Shown here piece after piece: positions 1-9,867 of a stretch of 64,000 nucleotides of DNA. The position numbers were made by a program, and so were the translations under genes. The notes beneath the pieces are model-generated. The model was given only the letters and a program-made list of their open reading frames with translations. It ran no database searches and was not told where the DNA came from. Source of the DNA: Methylobacter sp. (GTDB taxonomy: Bacteria > Pseudomonadota > Gammaproteobacteria > Methylococcales > Methylomonadaceae); contig JAQUOU010000002.1 in the NCBI GenBank assembly GCA_028716975.1, positions 50,741 to 114,740 of the forward strand, read 5' to 3'. Every line of letters begins with the position of its first letter. Positions within the stretch are counted from its first letter, which is position 1.

Positions 1-1179
1 CCGATCGCTACCGGCAGTGGATATTGGCTTATCGCCAGCCTCCGGATGATTTTCCCTGTGAACACTTTCGCCGGGATCAATCAGCGTTTCAATGCCGTCA
101 TCTATATTAAAATGAGCAGTTTCATTGTTCGGATCCGGCTCAATGCCCTCCATTCCCTTTTTTAAAATCATGGCGTTAAACTTATGCTTAAGCAATAAAA
201 ATGCGGCAGCTTCACTGACCTTGCCATTAGCACAAACAACGATGAGGGGGGTTTCACGGTTTAAGGTTTTAAGCTGCATTCTCAATGAAAAAAAAGGCGC
301 ATTAATACTGCAATTCAGATGTCGAATTTTATATTCATCCGGAGAGCGAACATCCAGAATGGTAGCTCCCTGTTTTAACGCCTCTTGCATCTCTGCATAA
401 TTTACGAACTTTAAAGAAGGCTCTTTTATCAAGGATAAAAATTGTTTTTTCCCCAGACGCAATAAACTTATATCCGTCAGCGCCGTAATTGTTAAGTTTC
501 GGGGCGCATCGGAAATCAGGGAATCCTCACCAAAAGTATCGCCGTTTCGCAGCTGGGCCAGTTTAATTTCCTTCGCGTTTGGTGACGGCTTACGTGTTAA
601 AAGGCACTCGCCGCTTTTTATCAAATAAAAGTAATCACCTGCGCTCCCTTGCTCAACAATGATTTCATCTTTGCTAAAACTGATCATTTCCATGCTGATT
701 AGAATTTTTTGTAAATTAGCGGGAGGAAGGCTTTGAAAAACAGGCAGTTTCAGTAAGGCTGTCATCCAGTCGTCCTGATCGGCTTCAGGCTCTTCAGTGA
801 CCATATAGGTATTGTCCTCTTTATAGCAAAGGGGGGGCGGATTATTAACACTATCAGCATCCAGGCGCAAAAAACGCACAACTCCCTTCGCAACTGCATC
901 AATTTTTCTCGGAATCTGGTGAGCTAGTGCAAATCTTGCAGACTCACTTTCAGCGTTTATGATTTCAACGATTAGCCCTTCTGCCTGAAGAATAACTTCA
1001 CCCTTTATCAAATAGACAAGATAACTATCTGTATCTCCCTTTTCAAATAAGATTCCGCCATCAATTTCCTGGACAGCCATTTGAGCGCATAATGCACTAA
1101 ATTGAGCAACCGGCAATGCGGTCAGTGGAATTAACTTACGGATAACCGCAGCGTCTTCAGAGCTTAAATCCACAGTCAT
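1..1179 (-). CDS. Double cyclic-nucleotide-binding domain protein with C-terminal rhodanese domain (partial)
   Basis: The reading frame is open from an ATG at 1179 (AAGGT upstream) to the window edge, so at least 393 residues are visible and the C-terminus is missing. Residues about 15-130 form a degenerate cNMP-binding-like domain. Residues about 150-265 form a second, better one with the glycine-rich turns (EQGSAGDYFYLIKSGE, RNGDTFGED). Residues about 275-360 are a rhodanese domain with an intact active-site loop, CANGKVSEAA, whose Cys would carry the persulfide. No HTH or kinase domain is visible. The family architecture suggests a cytoplasmic sensor that couples a ligand or redox signal to sulfur transfer, but the ligand is unknown. 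It is transcribed divergently from the HtrA gene. Confidence 0.85.
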   Translation of the reverse strand, partial: MTVDLSSEDAAVIRKLIPLTALPVAQFSALCAQMAVQEIDGGILFEKGDTDSYLVYLIKGEVILQAEGLIVEIINAESESARFALAHQIPRKIDAVAKGVVRFLRLDADSVNNPPPLCYKEDNTYMVTEEPEADQDDWMTALLKLPVFQSLPPANLQKILISMEMISFSKDEIIVEQGSAGDYFYLIKSGECLLTRKPSPNAKEIKLAQLRNGDTFGEDSLISDAPRNLTITALTDISLLRLGKKQFLSLIKEPSLKFVNYAEMQEALKQGATILDVRSPDEYKIRHLNCSINAPFFSLRMQLKTLNRETPLIVVCANGKVSEAAAFLLLKHKFNAMILKKGMEGIEPDPNNETAHFNIDDGIETLIDPGESVHRENHPEAGDKPISTAGSDR

Positions 1180-1324
1180 CAAAATACCTTAAATAGGGTT
1201 AATCAATTAAATAGTAGATGATTCTATCTCGATTATCGGGAAACTATAGATTTTAATCCTTGTCCTTGTATTAAATACTTTTAAACATATATTGTCTATG
1301 CCGCTTAATAATCCTGGAGCCTTG

Positions 1325-2683
1325 ATGAATAATAAATTATTGAAACATCTTTTATTTATAACTTTTTTATCCATTTTTATTCCCTCAATATCCCAGTCAG
1401 GTTTACCGGCTTTTGCCGAAGGTCAGCCGTTGCCATCCCTTGCTCCAATGCTTGAACGCAGTATGCCGGCGGTAGTAAATATCTCGACATCAACTAATAT
1501 CGAGGTTAGTGAAAATCCACTCATGCAGGATCCGTTTTTCCGCCATTTTTTTAATGTGCCTGATGATCAGCCGCGTCAATTGCAACGAAACAGCCTGGGT
1601 TCGGGCGTAATTATCGACAGCCAGCACGGTTATGTACTGACTAATAATCACGTTATTGATAAAGCCAGCAAAATTTTGGTGACCTTAAATGACGGGCGGC
1701 AGCTCAATGCCGAATTAATCGGTACCGATCCGGAAGCCGATATTGCTGTCATTCATATTCCTGCCGATAATTTAACACAGCTGCAAATTGCCGACTCAAG
1801 CCAATTGAAAGTCGGTGATTTTGTCGTTGCTATCGGTAATCCCTTTGGCTTAGGACAGACGGTGACCTCCGGTATAGTCAGCGCCTTGGGACGCTCAGGG
1901 CTTGGCATAGAAGGATATGAAGATTTTATTCAGACCGATGCTTCAATCAATCCAGGCAATTCCGGGGGCGCGCTGGTTAATCTGCGAGGCGAGTTCATCG
2001 GTATGAATACGGCAATTCTCGCACCCACCGGCGGAAATGTCGGCATCGGTTTTGCCATCCCATCCAATATGGTTATGACTATTAAGGAGTCGCTGGTTAA
2101 GCACGGCGAAGTTCGCCGCGGCTTATTAGGGGTAACCACCCAGGATTTGACTCCTGAACTGGTCAAGGCTTTTAATCTGCAAAACAGGCAAGGCGCCGTT
2201 ATCAGCCGGATTGAAAGTAATTCACCTGCAGCAAAAGCCGGTTTGGAACCCGGCGATATTATTGTTGCAGCTAACGGTCGGCCCATTAAAAACAGCTATG
2301 ACCTTCGCAATATCATCGGCCTCTTGCAAATTGGCGACCAGGTAAACATAGAGTACTCCCACGGCAATGAAAAAAAAGAAGTGATTGCTACTATTGGAAA
2401 AGTGACGCAACTACAACTGGCAGGAAATAACCTGCATCCCAGATTGCAGGGCGCGTTACTCAGTGCAACGCAAAAAAATCAGGTTGAAGGCGTTTTAATT
2501 GCAAAAGTTGAGACGTCATCCCCTGCCTGGCGCACAGGCTTACGTGCTGGAGACGTTATAATATCTGCCAATCGCTATCGTACGCGGAATCTTGCCGAGT
2601 TAAGACAGGTCGTTGATCCTAATGATGCTCTGCTGCTTAACATTCAGCGAGGACAGGAAGGGTTCTTTGTTGTGTTAAAGTAA
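1325..2683 (+). CDS. degQ: Do-family periplasmic serine endoprotease (HtrA; DegQ-like)
   Basis: This is a periplasmic protease and chaperone for misfolded envelope proteins, 452 residues from the ATG at 1325. That start has GGAG at 1316-1319 and begins a good signal peptide (MNNKLLKHLLF, ending near AFAEG). An upstream TTG at 1292 would add 11 unlikely residues. The trypsin-like domain carries the triad His109 (TNNHVID), Asp139 (DPEADIAV) and Ser213 (GNSGGAL). Two PDZ domains follow, at about 250-345 and 365-450. The loop before the protease core is short and lacks the long Gln-rich LA loop of DegP, hence DegQ-like. It stands alone, with about 110 bp before moaB. Confidence 0.93.
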   Translation: MNNKLLKHLLFITFLSIFIPSISQSGLPAFAEGQPLPSLAPMLERSMPAVVNISTSTNIEVSENPLMQDPFFRHFFNVPDDQPRQLQRNSLGSGVIIDSQHGYVLTNNHVIDKASKILVTLNDGRQLNAELIGTDPEADIAVIHIPADNLTQLQIADSSQLKVGDFVVAIGNPFGLGQTVTSGIVSALGRSGLGIEGYEDFIQTDASINPGNSGGALVNLRGEFIGMNTAILAPTGGNVGIGFAIPSNMVMTIKESLVKHGEVRRGLLGVTTQDLTPELVKAFNLQNRQGAVISRIESNSPAAKAGLEPGDIIVAANGRPIKNSYDLRNIIGLLQIGDQVNIEYSHGNEKKEVIATIGKVTQLQLAGNNLHPRLQGALLSATQKNQVEGVLIAKVETSSPAWRTGLRAGDVIISANRYRTRNLAELRQVVDPNDALLLNIQRGQEGFFVVLK

Positions 2684-2744
2684 TAGGTTAAGAGATTAAA
2701 AGTATTGTGGTCATTATCGCAATAACAGGAATCTATTCCTTTTG

Positions 2745-2764
2745 CCGAATCAGGAAAGATTCGG
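2745..2764 (+). other. Small perfect hairpin between htrA and moaB
   Basis: CCGAATC and GATTCGG form a 7-bp perfect stem around AGGAAA, 30 bp upstream of the moaB start. There is no U-tract, so it is a weak terminator at best. It could be a leader structure for moaB. Confidence 0.3.
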
Positions 2765-2793
2765 TGCAGCATTCTTAATACTGATATAAAACT

Positions 2794-3315
2794 GTGACTA
2801 CTGAGAGACAATTTATCCCGTTAAACATTGCCGTGCTGGTGATTTCCGACAGCCGCAATGAAGCCGACGATATATCCGGTAAAATCCTGGTAGAGCGAGC
2901 AACCGAGGCAGGACATCAGGTTATTGAAAAGAAAATTGTGCCTGATAATATTTACCAGATCAGGGCAGCCGTTTCCAACTGGATTGTAGCGGATAATATT
3001 AATGTAGTGTTAACTACAGGCGGCACGGGTGTAACCGGTAGGGACGGGACTCCTGAGGCGGTTGAGCCTTTGCTGGATAAGACGCTGGCTGGTTTTGGCG
3101 AAATTTTCAGGATGATTTCCTATCATGACATTAAAACCTCAACCATTCAGTCCCGAGCTATTGCCGGCGTCGCTAATGCGACTTATATATTTTGCCTGCC
3201 GGGCTCATCGGGGGCCTGCCGCACCGCCTGGGATGTATTAATCAGGGAGCAGCTGGATCACCGTACCTGGCCCTGCAATCTGGTGCAGCTCATGCCCCGG
3301 CTGATGGAGGAATAA
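2794..3315 (+). CDS. moaB: Molybdenum cofactor biosynthesis protein MoaB
   Basis: The product is 173 residues with a GTG start. It belongs to the MoaB/Mog fold, which binds or adenylylates molybdopterin in molybdenum cofactor synthesis. The family signature is clear: TTGGTGVTGRDGTPEAVEPLL near residues 70-90, and the C-terminal LPGSSGAC motif. Length matches bacterial MoaB (about 170). No other moa gene is nearby, so it is an isolated cofactor gene. It is followed three bases later by the DUF423 gene and then pepN, and the three probably share a transcript. Confidence 0.92.
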   Translation: MTTERQFIPLNIAVLVISDSRNEADDISGKILVERATEAGHQVIEKKIVPDNIYQIRAAVSNWIVADNINVVLTTGGTGVTGRDGTPEAVEPLLDKTLAGFGEIFRMISYHDIKTSTIQSRAIAGVANATYIFCLPGSSGACRTAWDVLIREQLDHRTWPCNLVQLMPRLMEE

Positions 3316-3317
3316 CA

Positions 3318-3713
3318 TTGCCTTCTGTCTTTTTGTTTCTCGGCGCCTTAAACGCATTCATCGCCGTCGGCATGGGCGCATTTGGCGCTCATGGCTTAAA
3401 AGCCATCTTAAGCCAGGAGCTTTTAAGCGTTTATCAAACCGGTGTTACTTATCATATGTGGCATGCTCTGGGTCTGATCAGCATTGGATTTATCCGGCAG
3501 CAGACACCTGATTCCCGCTTATTGCGTTGCGCCGGCTGGCTGATGTTTATGGGCATTATCCTGTTCCCCGGCAGTTTATATCTGTTGTCAATTTTAAATA
3601 TAAGATGGCTGGGTATCATTACGCCTTTCGGCGGGCTTGCTTTTTTAACAGCCTGGCTATTGCTTACCTTTTTCGCCGCCAGGAACAACCTGGCCTTACC
3701 AGGAAAAAAATAA
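3318..3713 (+). CDS. DUF423 family small membrane protein
   Basis: A 131-residue inner-membrane protein with four predicted hydrophobic helices. The start chosen is TTG at 3318, because GGAGG lies at 3306-3310 and the resulting N-terminus (LFLGALNAFIAVGMGAFGAHG) is the classic DUF423/YgdD start. A longer frame from 3192 overlaps moaB in another phase and is not credible. The family signature GAFGAHGLK and the YHMWHALGL stretch are present. Molecular function is unknown. The stop codon overlaps the pepN ATG (TAATG), which indicates translational coupling. Confidence 0.88.
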   Translation: MPSVFLFLGALNAFIAVGMGAFGAHGLKAILSQELLSVYQTGVTYHMWHALGLISIGFIRQQTPDSRLLRCAGWLMFMGIILFPGSLYLLSILNIRWLGIITPFGGLAFLTAWLLLTFFAARNNLALPGKK

Positions 3714-6367
3714 TGCGCGACGCTAATCCACAAACCATTTATCTAAAAGATTACACCGCCCCCGAATATCTTATTCACAGCGTAGCCTTGCACTTTGTTC
3801 TCGATGATGAAAACACCAGGGTTACCTCAAAGCTCACCATGAGCCGTAACCCTGCCAGTCAGTCACGCGACAAATCACTGATTTTGTCGGGCGAAAACCT
3901 GAAATTAATTCGCATTAACCTGAATGACGGCAATGACTTAACGGAGGAGCACTATCAGCTGACTCAGGACTCGTTAATTATTAATGAAGTGCCGCAGCAG
4001 CAGAATTTTATCCTGACCATCGAAAACGTGATTAATCCGAAAGCCAATACCGCGCTGGAAGGTCTGTATCTTTCCAATAGCATGCTGTGTACGCAATGCG
4101 AAGCTGAAGGTTTTAGAAAAATCACTTACTTTCTGGATCGTCCCGATGTTATGGCGCGGTTTACCACGACTTTAACAGGCGATAAAGAGCGTTATCCGGT
4201 TTTATTGTCGAATGGCAACAAAGTTGACCAAGGCGAATTGCCCGGTAATCTCCACTGGGTGACTTGGGAAGACCCTTTTAACAAACCTTGTTATTTATTT
4301 GCACTGGTTGCAGGCCGCTTGGAATGCCTTAAAGACAGCTTTACCACGCTGTCCGGGCGTAATATCAGCTTGCAAATCTTCGTAGAAAAACAGGATCTGG
4401 ACAAATGCGGCCATGCGATGCAATCGCTAAAAAACGCCATGCAATGGGATGAGCAGGTTTATGGACGCGAATATGACCTGGATTTATATATGATCGTTGC
4501 GGTAGGCCATTTCAATATGGGCGCCATGGAAAATAAAGGGCTTAACGTATTTAATACCAAGTTTGTGCTGGCGCGGCCTGATACGGCGACAGACTCTGAT
4601 TATGAACATATCGAAGGCGTTATCGGCCATGAATATTTTCATAACTGGACCGGCAACCGCATTACCTGCCGGGACTGGTTCCAGCTCAGCCTGAAAGAAG
4701 GCTTTACGGTATTTCGCGATCAGGAATTTACCGGCGACCGCACCTCCAGAGCCGTAAAGCGCATTGAAGATGTCAATATGCTGCGCACCCGCCAGTTTGC
4801 TGAAGACGCAGGGCCATTGGCGCATCCGATACGGCCTGAGTCCTATATTGAAATCAATAACTTCTACACCTTGACCGTGTATGAAAAAGGCGCGGAAGTG
4901 GTGCGGATGATACGCACCTTGCTGGGCGCCGAAGGGTTTCGTAAAGGCAGTGATTTATATTTTGAGCGCCATGACGGGCAGGCTGTTACCTGTGATGATT
5001 TCATTAGTGCCATGGAAGACGCCAATGGGGCAGATTTGACTCAATTCCGGCGCTGGTACTCCCAAGCCGGTACGCCGCTATTAAATGTTCAGCAGCATTA
5101 TGACCCATCTAAAAAAACGCTTACCTTAACCATCAAACAAAGCTGCCCGCCGACTCCGGGACAGGCAATTAAGGAACCGTTGCACATTCCGGTTACGGTA
5201 GGCTTGCTTAATAGCGACGGCTCTAACGCCTCCTGCATGTTGCAAGGCACGGATCGGGCCGCTGAGGAGGTGATCTTGCAGCTAACACAAGCGGAACAAT
5301 CCTTTACTTTAGAAAATTTACCGGCGCCAAAGCCTGTTGTTTCAATTTTAAGAGGGTTTTCAGCGCCGGTTAAACTGGTGATGGAGCGCAGTCTTGAAGA
5401 ACTGGCTTTTTTATTAAGCTACGACCGCGATACCTTTAATCGTTGGGAAGCAGGACAACAACTAGCAGGGCAGATTATCTCAGGGCTGATTGCCGATCTG
5501 CAAAATGGCCGGAATTTGCAGGTGAATCCTGTTTTTATCAATGCCTTCAAACAGGTACTGGAACAGTCATGGGATGACTTATCTTATTTTTCCTTGTTAA
5601 TAAGCCTGCCTTCAGAAATCTATCTGGCAGAACAAATGCAGGTCATTGATGTAGACGCCCTTCATAAAGCCAGAGAATTTGTCGTACTGACGCTAGCCGA
5701 GCAGTTACAAACGCAGTTTAGAACTTTATACCTGGCTAATAATCGTGAAGAGTCAGGACAGTTTGATGCCGGCGCTATCGGGCGCAGACGTATTAAAAAC
5801 ACCTGCCTGAGTTATTTAGGCAAACTGGAAAATGCAGAGATTCAGAAATGGGCGGCTACCGCACAAAATACCGCTAAAAATATGACTGACCAAATCGCAG
5901 CCTTAGCCGTTATTGTCAATAATCCGCATCCTGCCCAACACTCGTGTTTAGACAATTTTTACCGGCAATGGCAAGCCGAAGCGCTGGTTATTGATAAATG
6001 GTTTGCGCTGCAAGCTTCCAGTCCCATGCCGGATACATTTGCCAAGGTACTGTCATTAATGAAACATCCGGCGTTTGATTTAAAAAATCCCAATCGCGTT
6101 AGAGCTTTAATCGGAGCATTTAGTCAGGCTAATCCGTTACATTTTCATGCTGCAAATGGCCAGGGTTATCAATTTCTCGCCGATCAAATTATTGCGCTCA
6201 ACACTTTAAATCCGCAGGTCGCTTCTCGCATGGTGAATGCATTAACATCGTGGCGCCGGTATGACGAGGCAAGACAGGAGCTAATGAAAGCGCAGTTGAA
6301 AAGAATTATCTCTACCGAAGCAATTTCCAGCGATGTTTACGAGGTGGCAAGCAAAAGTCTTCTTTAA
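3713..6367 (+). CDS. pepN: Aminopeptidase N (M1 family zinc metallopeptidase)
   Basis: This cytoplasmic broad-specificity aminopeptidase, 884 residues, completes peptide breakdown. The ATG at 3713 overlaps the DUF423 stop and is preceded by AGGAA. It gives the expected N-terminus and length (E. coli PepN is 870), whereas the frame open from 3527 is spurious. The exopeptidase motif GAMEN lies near residue 270. The zinc site HEYFHNWTGNR lies near 305, with the distal Glu in the LKEGFTVFRDQE segment. The C-terminal half is the helical DUF3458 region typical of the bacterial PepN branch. No defect is visible. Confidence 0.96.
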   Translation: MRDANPQTIYLKDYTAPEYLIHSVALHFVLDDENTRVTSKLTMSRNPASQSRDKSLILSGENLKLIRINLNDGNDLTEEHYQLTQDSLIINEVPQQQNFILTIENVINPKANTALEGLYLSNSMLCTQCEAEGFRKITYFLDRPDVMARFTTTLTGDKERYPVLLSNGNKVDQGELPGNLHWVTWEDPFNKPCYLFALVAGRLECLKDSFTTLSGRNISLQIFVEKQDLDKCGHAMQSLKNAMQWDEQVYGREYDLDLYMIVAVGHFNMGAMENKGLNVFNTKFVLARPDTATDSDYEHIEGVIGHEYFHNWTGNRITCRDWFQLSLKEGFTVFRDQEFTGDRTSRAVKRIEDVNMLRTRQFAEDAGPLAHPIRPESYIEINNFYTLTVYEKGAEVVRMIRTLLGAEGFRKGSDLYFERHDGQAVTCDDFISAMEDANGADLTQFRRWYSQAGTPLLNVQQHYDPSKKTLTLTIKQSCPPTPGQAIKEPLHIPVTVGLLNSDGSNASCMLQGTDRAAEEVILQLTQAEQSFTLENLPAPKPVVSILRGFSAPVKLVMERSLEELAFLLSYDRDTFNRWEAGQQLAGQIISGLIADLQNGRNLQVNPVFINAFKQVLEQSWDDLSYFSLLISLPSEIYLAEQMQVIDVDALHKAREFVVLTLAEQLQTQFRTLYLANNREESGQFDAGAIGRRRIKNTCLSYLGKLENAEIQKWAATAQNTAKNMTDQIAALAVIVNNPHPAQHSCLDNFYRQWQAEALVIDKWFALQASSPMPDTFAKVLSLMKHPAFDLKNPNRVRALIGAFSQANPLHFHAANGQGYQFLADQIIALNTLNPQVASRMVNALTSWRRYDEARQELMKAQLKRIISTEAISSDVYEVASKSLL

Positions 6368-6499
6368 AGCGTAAGTTTCAAGGATGTGTTTTCGATACTC
6401 ATTTCTCGTTAAATCACCACGAATGTTTCATTGACTGATAAAATATTATTGCCAACTGAAACACATATAATCGTTAAAGCACATCCCGGAGAGGACACT

Positions 6500-9148
6500 A
6501 TGCGGAACTGGAAATTTTTAACCGCCTTGATTGGGCCGATACTTGTCATCGGTATTATTTTATATGTCGCCTTTTACTTTGTTTTCCTGGATCTCTTCGT
6601 CGATTTATGGTGGTTTCAGTCATTAAAACTCGAGCCTTACTTCTGGCTGAGACTGCTTTATAAGTTTTTTCTTTTTGGTGGAGTAACTCTGGTTTTCTTC
6701 ATCATCTTCTTTTTTCATTTCTGGATCGCTTCGCGTTATCTGGGTTTAAACCGATCTGATGAAGTCCTGGGTAGTTTAGATAAAAACAGACGATTTCAAC
6801 GGCTTGCCGATAAATTCATGAACGGGTCGGTGAAAATTTATACACCCATATCCCTGATTCTGGCTGTAGTGGTCGCCATGCCATTTTACAAACAGTGGGA
6901 AACATCCTTACTGTATTTTTTTGGCGGGGATTCGGGCATAACCGAGCCTGTTTATGGAAATGATATCAGCTTTTATTTGTTGTCCTATCCCATTTATATG
7001 CTTGTTCAGCAGGAGCTTCTAAGCACTGCTGTCTTGATTTTCTTCCTGGTTGGCTTTTTGTACTGGCTGGAACATAATTTTGTGCCCAACCAGCACAAGG
7101 AATATCCGTTCGGCGCTAAAATCCATTTAATGGTTTTACTCGGTTTTGTGCTGATATATGTTGTGTGGGGATTTTTGCTGCAACGTTTCTCTCTGCTTTA
7201 TATAGATACTCATGAACCGGTATTTTACGGCCCCGGATTTATAGAAATTCGTTATAAATTGCCACTCATTTGGCTGGGAATTATTACTTTTCTGGCCACC
7301 ACCATCACGGCGGGCGTGTATATTTTTTCCGAACATCATCTCAAGGCGCCATTTTTTATTTCCCTGATAGTTTTTGTCGGGGTATTACTACTGCCAAAAG
7401 TCCAGTTTATACCTGAGTTAATACAGAGATATATTGTTAATCCGAACCCGGTTAAAACCGAAAAGCCGTTTATGCAGCACAATATTGTTGCGACACTGGA
7501 CGCGTATGACTTAAAAAATATTAAAACTGTTGATCTGACCATTAAGCTAAATGCCACTCAGGATATTGAGACATGGGGGACTCAAAAACGTTTTGAAAAT
7601 ATTCCGGTATGGGACAGGGAATACCTCATTGACAGTTATAAGCAATTACAGGAAATAAGGCCATACTACCAATTCCTGTCCGTCGATGAGGATCGCTATT
7701 TTATTCTTGACCATACCAGGCAGGTTAATCTCGCAGCAAGAGAAGTAAACATATCAAAGTTGCCGCTTGAAGCGCAAAACTGGGAAAATACCCATTTGCG
7801 CTATACGCATGGGTATGGAGCGGTTGTCACTGCCGCCGCCCAGGACGCAGATAAACCGCTGGTTTGGTATCTGCGCGATTTAAATCTGCACTCCGATGTT
7901 GGGTTCGACGTCAAACACCCGGACATTTACTATGGCCAGGAAAAATTTGACTATGCCATAGTTCCCAACAAGCTCAATGTTGTAGGTATTGCCGGTTCTG
8001 ATCCCACTTTAGTAGAGGCTTACCACGGTGAAGGCGGCGTTCCTATTCCCTCCTTGTTCAGAAAAGCGTTATTTGCCTTTTATTTCAAAGACGAAAAAAT
8101 ATTCTTTTCAACCAATATCTCTACAGAAAGTAAAGTCAAATTACGCAGAAATATTACTGAGCGTATTAATATGCTGACTCCTTTCCTGCACCTGGATAAA
8201 GACCCTTATCTGGTGGTAACCCAGGATCGTTTTTACTGGATTCAGGATGCTTATACCTTATCCAACTGGTATCCGGTTTCCCAGCCCGCCGCCGATGATT
8301 TCCTTGAGGGTAACCAGAATTTTAACTATATCCGCAATTCGGTTAAGATTGTTGTGGATGCCTTTGATGGCGATGTTGATTTTTATATTTCAGATCCCTC
8401 AGACGCGATTATTCAAGCATACGCCAATGCGTACCCGGGATTATTTAAAAATCTGGAGGAAATGCCAGCCGAATTAAAGAAACACTTACGCTATCCTCGG
8501 GATCTTTATTACCTGCAGATGAAAGTGTATGCCAAATACCATCAGCAGAGTCCTGAACTATTTTACGAACAGGCTGAAACCTGGCAGTTTGCCAATGTCC
8601 GGAAACAACCTGTGCGGCCTTATTATCAGACTATGGATTTCGGCAATTGTAATAACAAGGAAGAATTTGTCATGATTAACCCTATGACGCCTGTGAATAG
8701 GGATAACCTCAGTATGATAGGCGTCGCCAGCATACTGGATGGGAAAAATTGTGGTCCGGATTACAAACCCGGTATTACAGTTTACAGGTTCGGTAAGGAT
8801 GTACAGGTAAACGGACCTGCCCAGGTTGAGGCATTGATTAACCAAAACCCGGAAATATCCGCGCAATTTACCTTATGGGGCCGGTATGGATCAGTAGTAA
8901 AAATGGGTCGCATGATTATCCTGCCGATGGGAAATACTATTCTCTACGTACAGCCTATTTATTTGGTTTCGGTCAAAACCAAAATACCGGAATTAACCAG
9001 GGTCATTGTGTCTATCGGAAACGAGGTAGTTATGGATAAAACTTTATGGTCGGCCTTTGAACGTTTAAAAAAGATATATACTAAGGATGCCGCTCAAAGT
9101 GAAGGAACAGAAACGCTAAAAGCAATCATAGAACCTGGCCGTGATTAA
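6500..9148 (+). CDS. UPF0182 family large integral membrane protein
   Basis: An 882-residue protein of the UPF0182 (COG1615) family. The ATG at 6500 has an excellent GGAGAGGA ribosome site. A TTG at 6431 would add 23 polar residues. The N-terminal 320 residues contain about seven hydrophobic segments, several starting right after the start codon, followed by a long soluble region that is presumably extracytoplasmic. The NPNPVKTEKPFMQHNI segment and the WxRYG-like motif near residue 795 are typical of the family. Function is unknown. Codon use matches the neighbours. It stands alone with about 130 bp on each side. Confidence 0.88.
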   Translation: MRNWKFLTALIGPILVIGIILYVAFYFVFLDLFVDLWWFQSLKLEPYFWLRLLYKFFLFGGVTLVFFIIFFFHFWIASRYLGLNRSDEVLGSLDKNRRFQRLADKFMNGSVKIYTPISLILAVVVAMPFYKQWETSLLYFFGGDSGITEPVYGNDISFYLLSYPIYMLVQQELLSTAVLIFFLVGFLYWLEHNFVPNQHKEYPFGAKIHLMVLLGFVLIYVVWGFLLQRFSLLYIDTHEPVFYGPGFIEIRYKLPLIWLGIITFLATTITAGVYIFSEHHLKAPFFISLIVFVGVLLLPKVQFIPELIQRYIVNPNPVKTEKPFMQHNIVATLDAYDLKNIKTVDLTIKLNATQDIETWGTQKRFENIPVWDREYLIDSYKQLQEIRPYYQFLSVDEDRYFILDHTRQVNLAAREVNISKLPLEAQNWENTHLRYTHGYGAVVTAAAQDADKPLVWYLRDLNLHSDVGFDVKHPDIYYGQEKFDYAIVPNKLNVVGIAGSDPTLVEAYHGEGGVPIPSLFRKALFAFYFKDEKIFFSTNISTESKVKLRRNITERINMLTPFLHLDKDPYLVVTQDRFYWIQDAYTLSNWYPVSQPAADDFLEGNQNFNYIRNSVKIVVDAFDGDVDFYISDPSDAIIQAYANAYPGLFKNLEEMPAELKKHLRYPRDLYYLQMKVYAKYHQQSPELFYEQAETWQFANVRKQPVRPYYQTMDFGNCNNKEEFVMINPMTPVNRDNLSMIGVASILDGKNCGPDYKPGITVYRFGKDVQVNGPAQVEALINQNPEISAQFTLWGRYGSVVKMGRMIILPMGNTILYVQPIYLVSVKTKIPELTRVIVSIGNEVVMDKTLWSAFERLKKIYTKDAAQSEGTETLKAIIEPGRD

Positions 9149-9287
9149 GTGCCCAAGTTCGTTATTTTTAGCGTTTAAACCTGAGTTGGTAAGGCTTATT
9201 CCATAATTAGCAATACCTTATATAACTATGTTTAAGTGGCCGGTTTTTAGCTTTTGATAACCGCAATGCTGATCTTTTTAGAGATTA

Positions 9288-9845
9288 TTACCACCGTCGA
9301 TAAGGGCTGTAATATCCTCCCCAGTAAGGATAGCCATAATAGCCGAAATAAGGATAGTAGCCATAACCATAGCCAAATCCGCCGTAACCACCATAGCCGT
9401 AATAATTATTACGATAATAATCCGGCGCCCACAGGTGAATAACAGTCGATGAAATCAGTGGCAGCCGGATATTTTTCTTTCCGATAGTACGTTCTACGTC
9501 ACCCTCAAGCGTGCCTGCTACAGTAATTTCCTTGTCTTTGGCATACACAACAGGATCGAGAAATTTAGGGCTTTTAAAAATAAAACGTCCTTCATTTGCC
9601 TTGTCCAATTGCGGCCGGCCATAATCGCTTAAAGGGTAATACAATACCTGCACAAGGGTGAAATTTTGCTCATTTTCCACATCAATAATAGTTCCCCCCC
9701 AACGTACAGGCGCACTCTTATAGTGGTTAATATTTTGTATTGCCTGGCTATAGCTAACATCATATAAAGGCGGCTCCTTAATTGCGGGAGGTAAATTCGA
9801 ACAAGCGGTCAATAGTAAACAGATAAATAATAAATGCCGTTTCAT
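9288..9845 (-). CDS. slp: Slp family outer-membrane lipoprotein with Gly/Tyr-rich tail
   Basis: A 185-residue lipoprotein whose ATG at 9845 follows AGGAGA. The signal peptide ends in the lipobox LLLTAC, so Cys15 becomes the lipidated residue. The body matches the Slp (starvation/stress-inducible lipoprotein) family: PLYDVSYSQA, VRWGGTIIDVEN and the GRPQLDKANEGRFIF region. The last about 40 residues are an unusual tail of Gly, Tyr and Pro (YYGYGGYGGFGYGYGYYPYF), which looks disordered or adhesive. A repeat element lies 22 bp upstream of the start codon, so the 5' leader or promoter is likely shaped by it. Confidence 0.88.
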   Translation of the reverse strand: MKRHLLFICLLLTACSNLPPAIKEPPLYDVSYSQAIQNINHYKSAPVRWGGTIIDVENEQNFTLVQVLYYPLSDYGRPQLDKANEGRFIFKSPKFLDPVVYAKDKEITVAGTLEGDVERTIGKKNIRLPLISSTVIHLWAPDYYRNNYYGYGGYGGFGYGYGYYPYFGYYGYPYWGGYYSPYRRW

Positions 9846-9867
9846 ACTGATTCTCCTGTTATTTACA

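Noticed and set aside
125..400. 91-residue frame on the plus strand
   Set aside because: It lies entirely antisense to the cNMP/rhodanese gene, has no ribosome site and no recognisable sequence.
3192..3317. Extended start for the DUF423 protein and, similarly, 3527 for PepN
   Set aside because: Both extensions run through the upstream gene in another phase; ribosome sites and family N-termini support 3318 and 3713.
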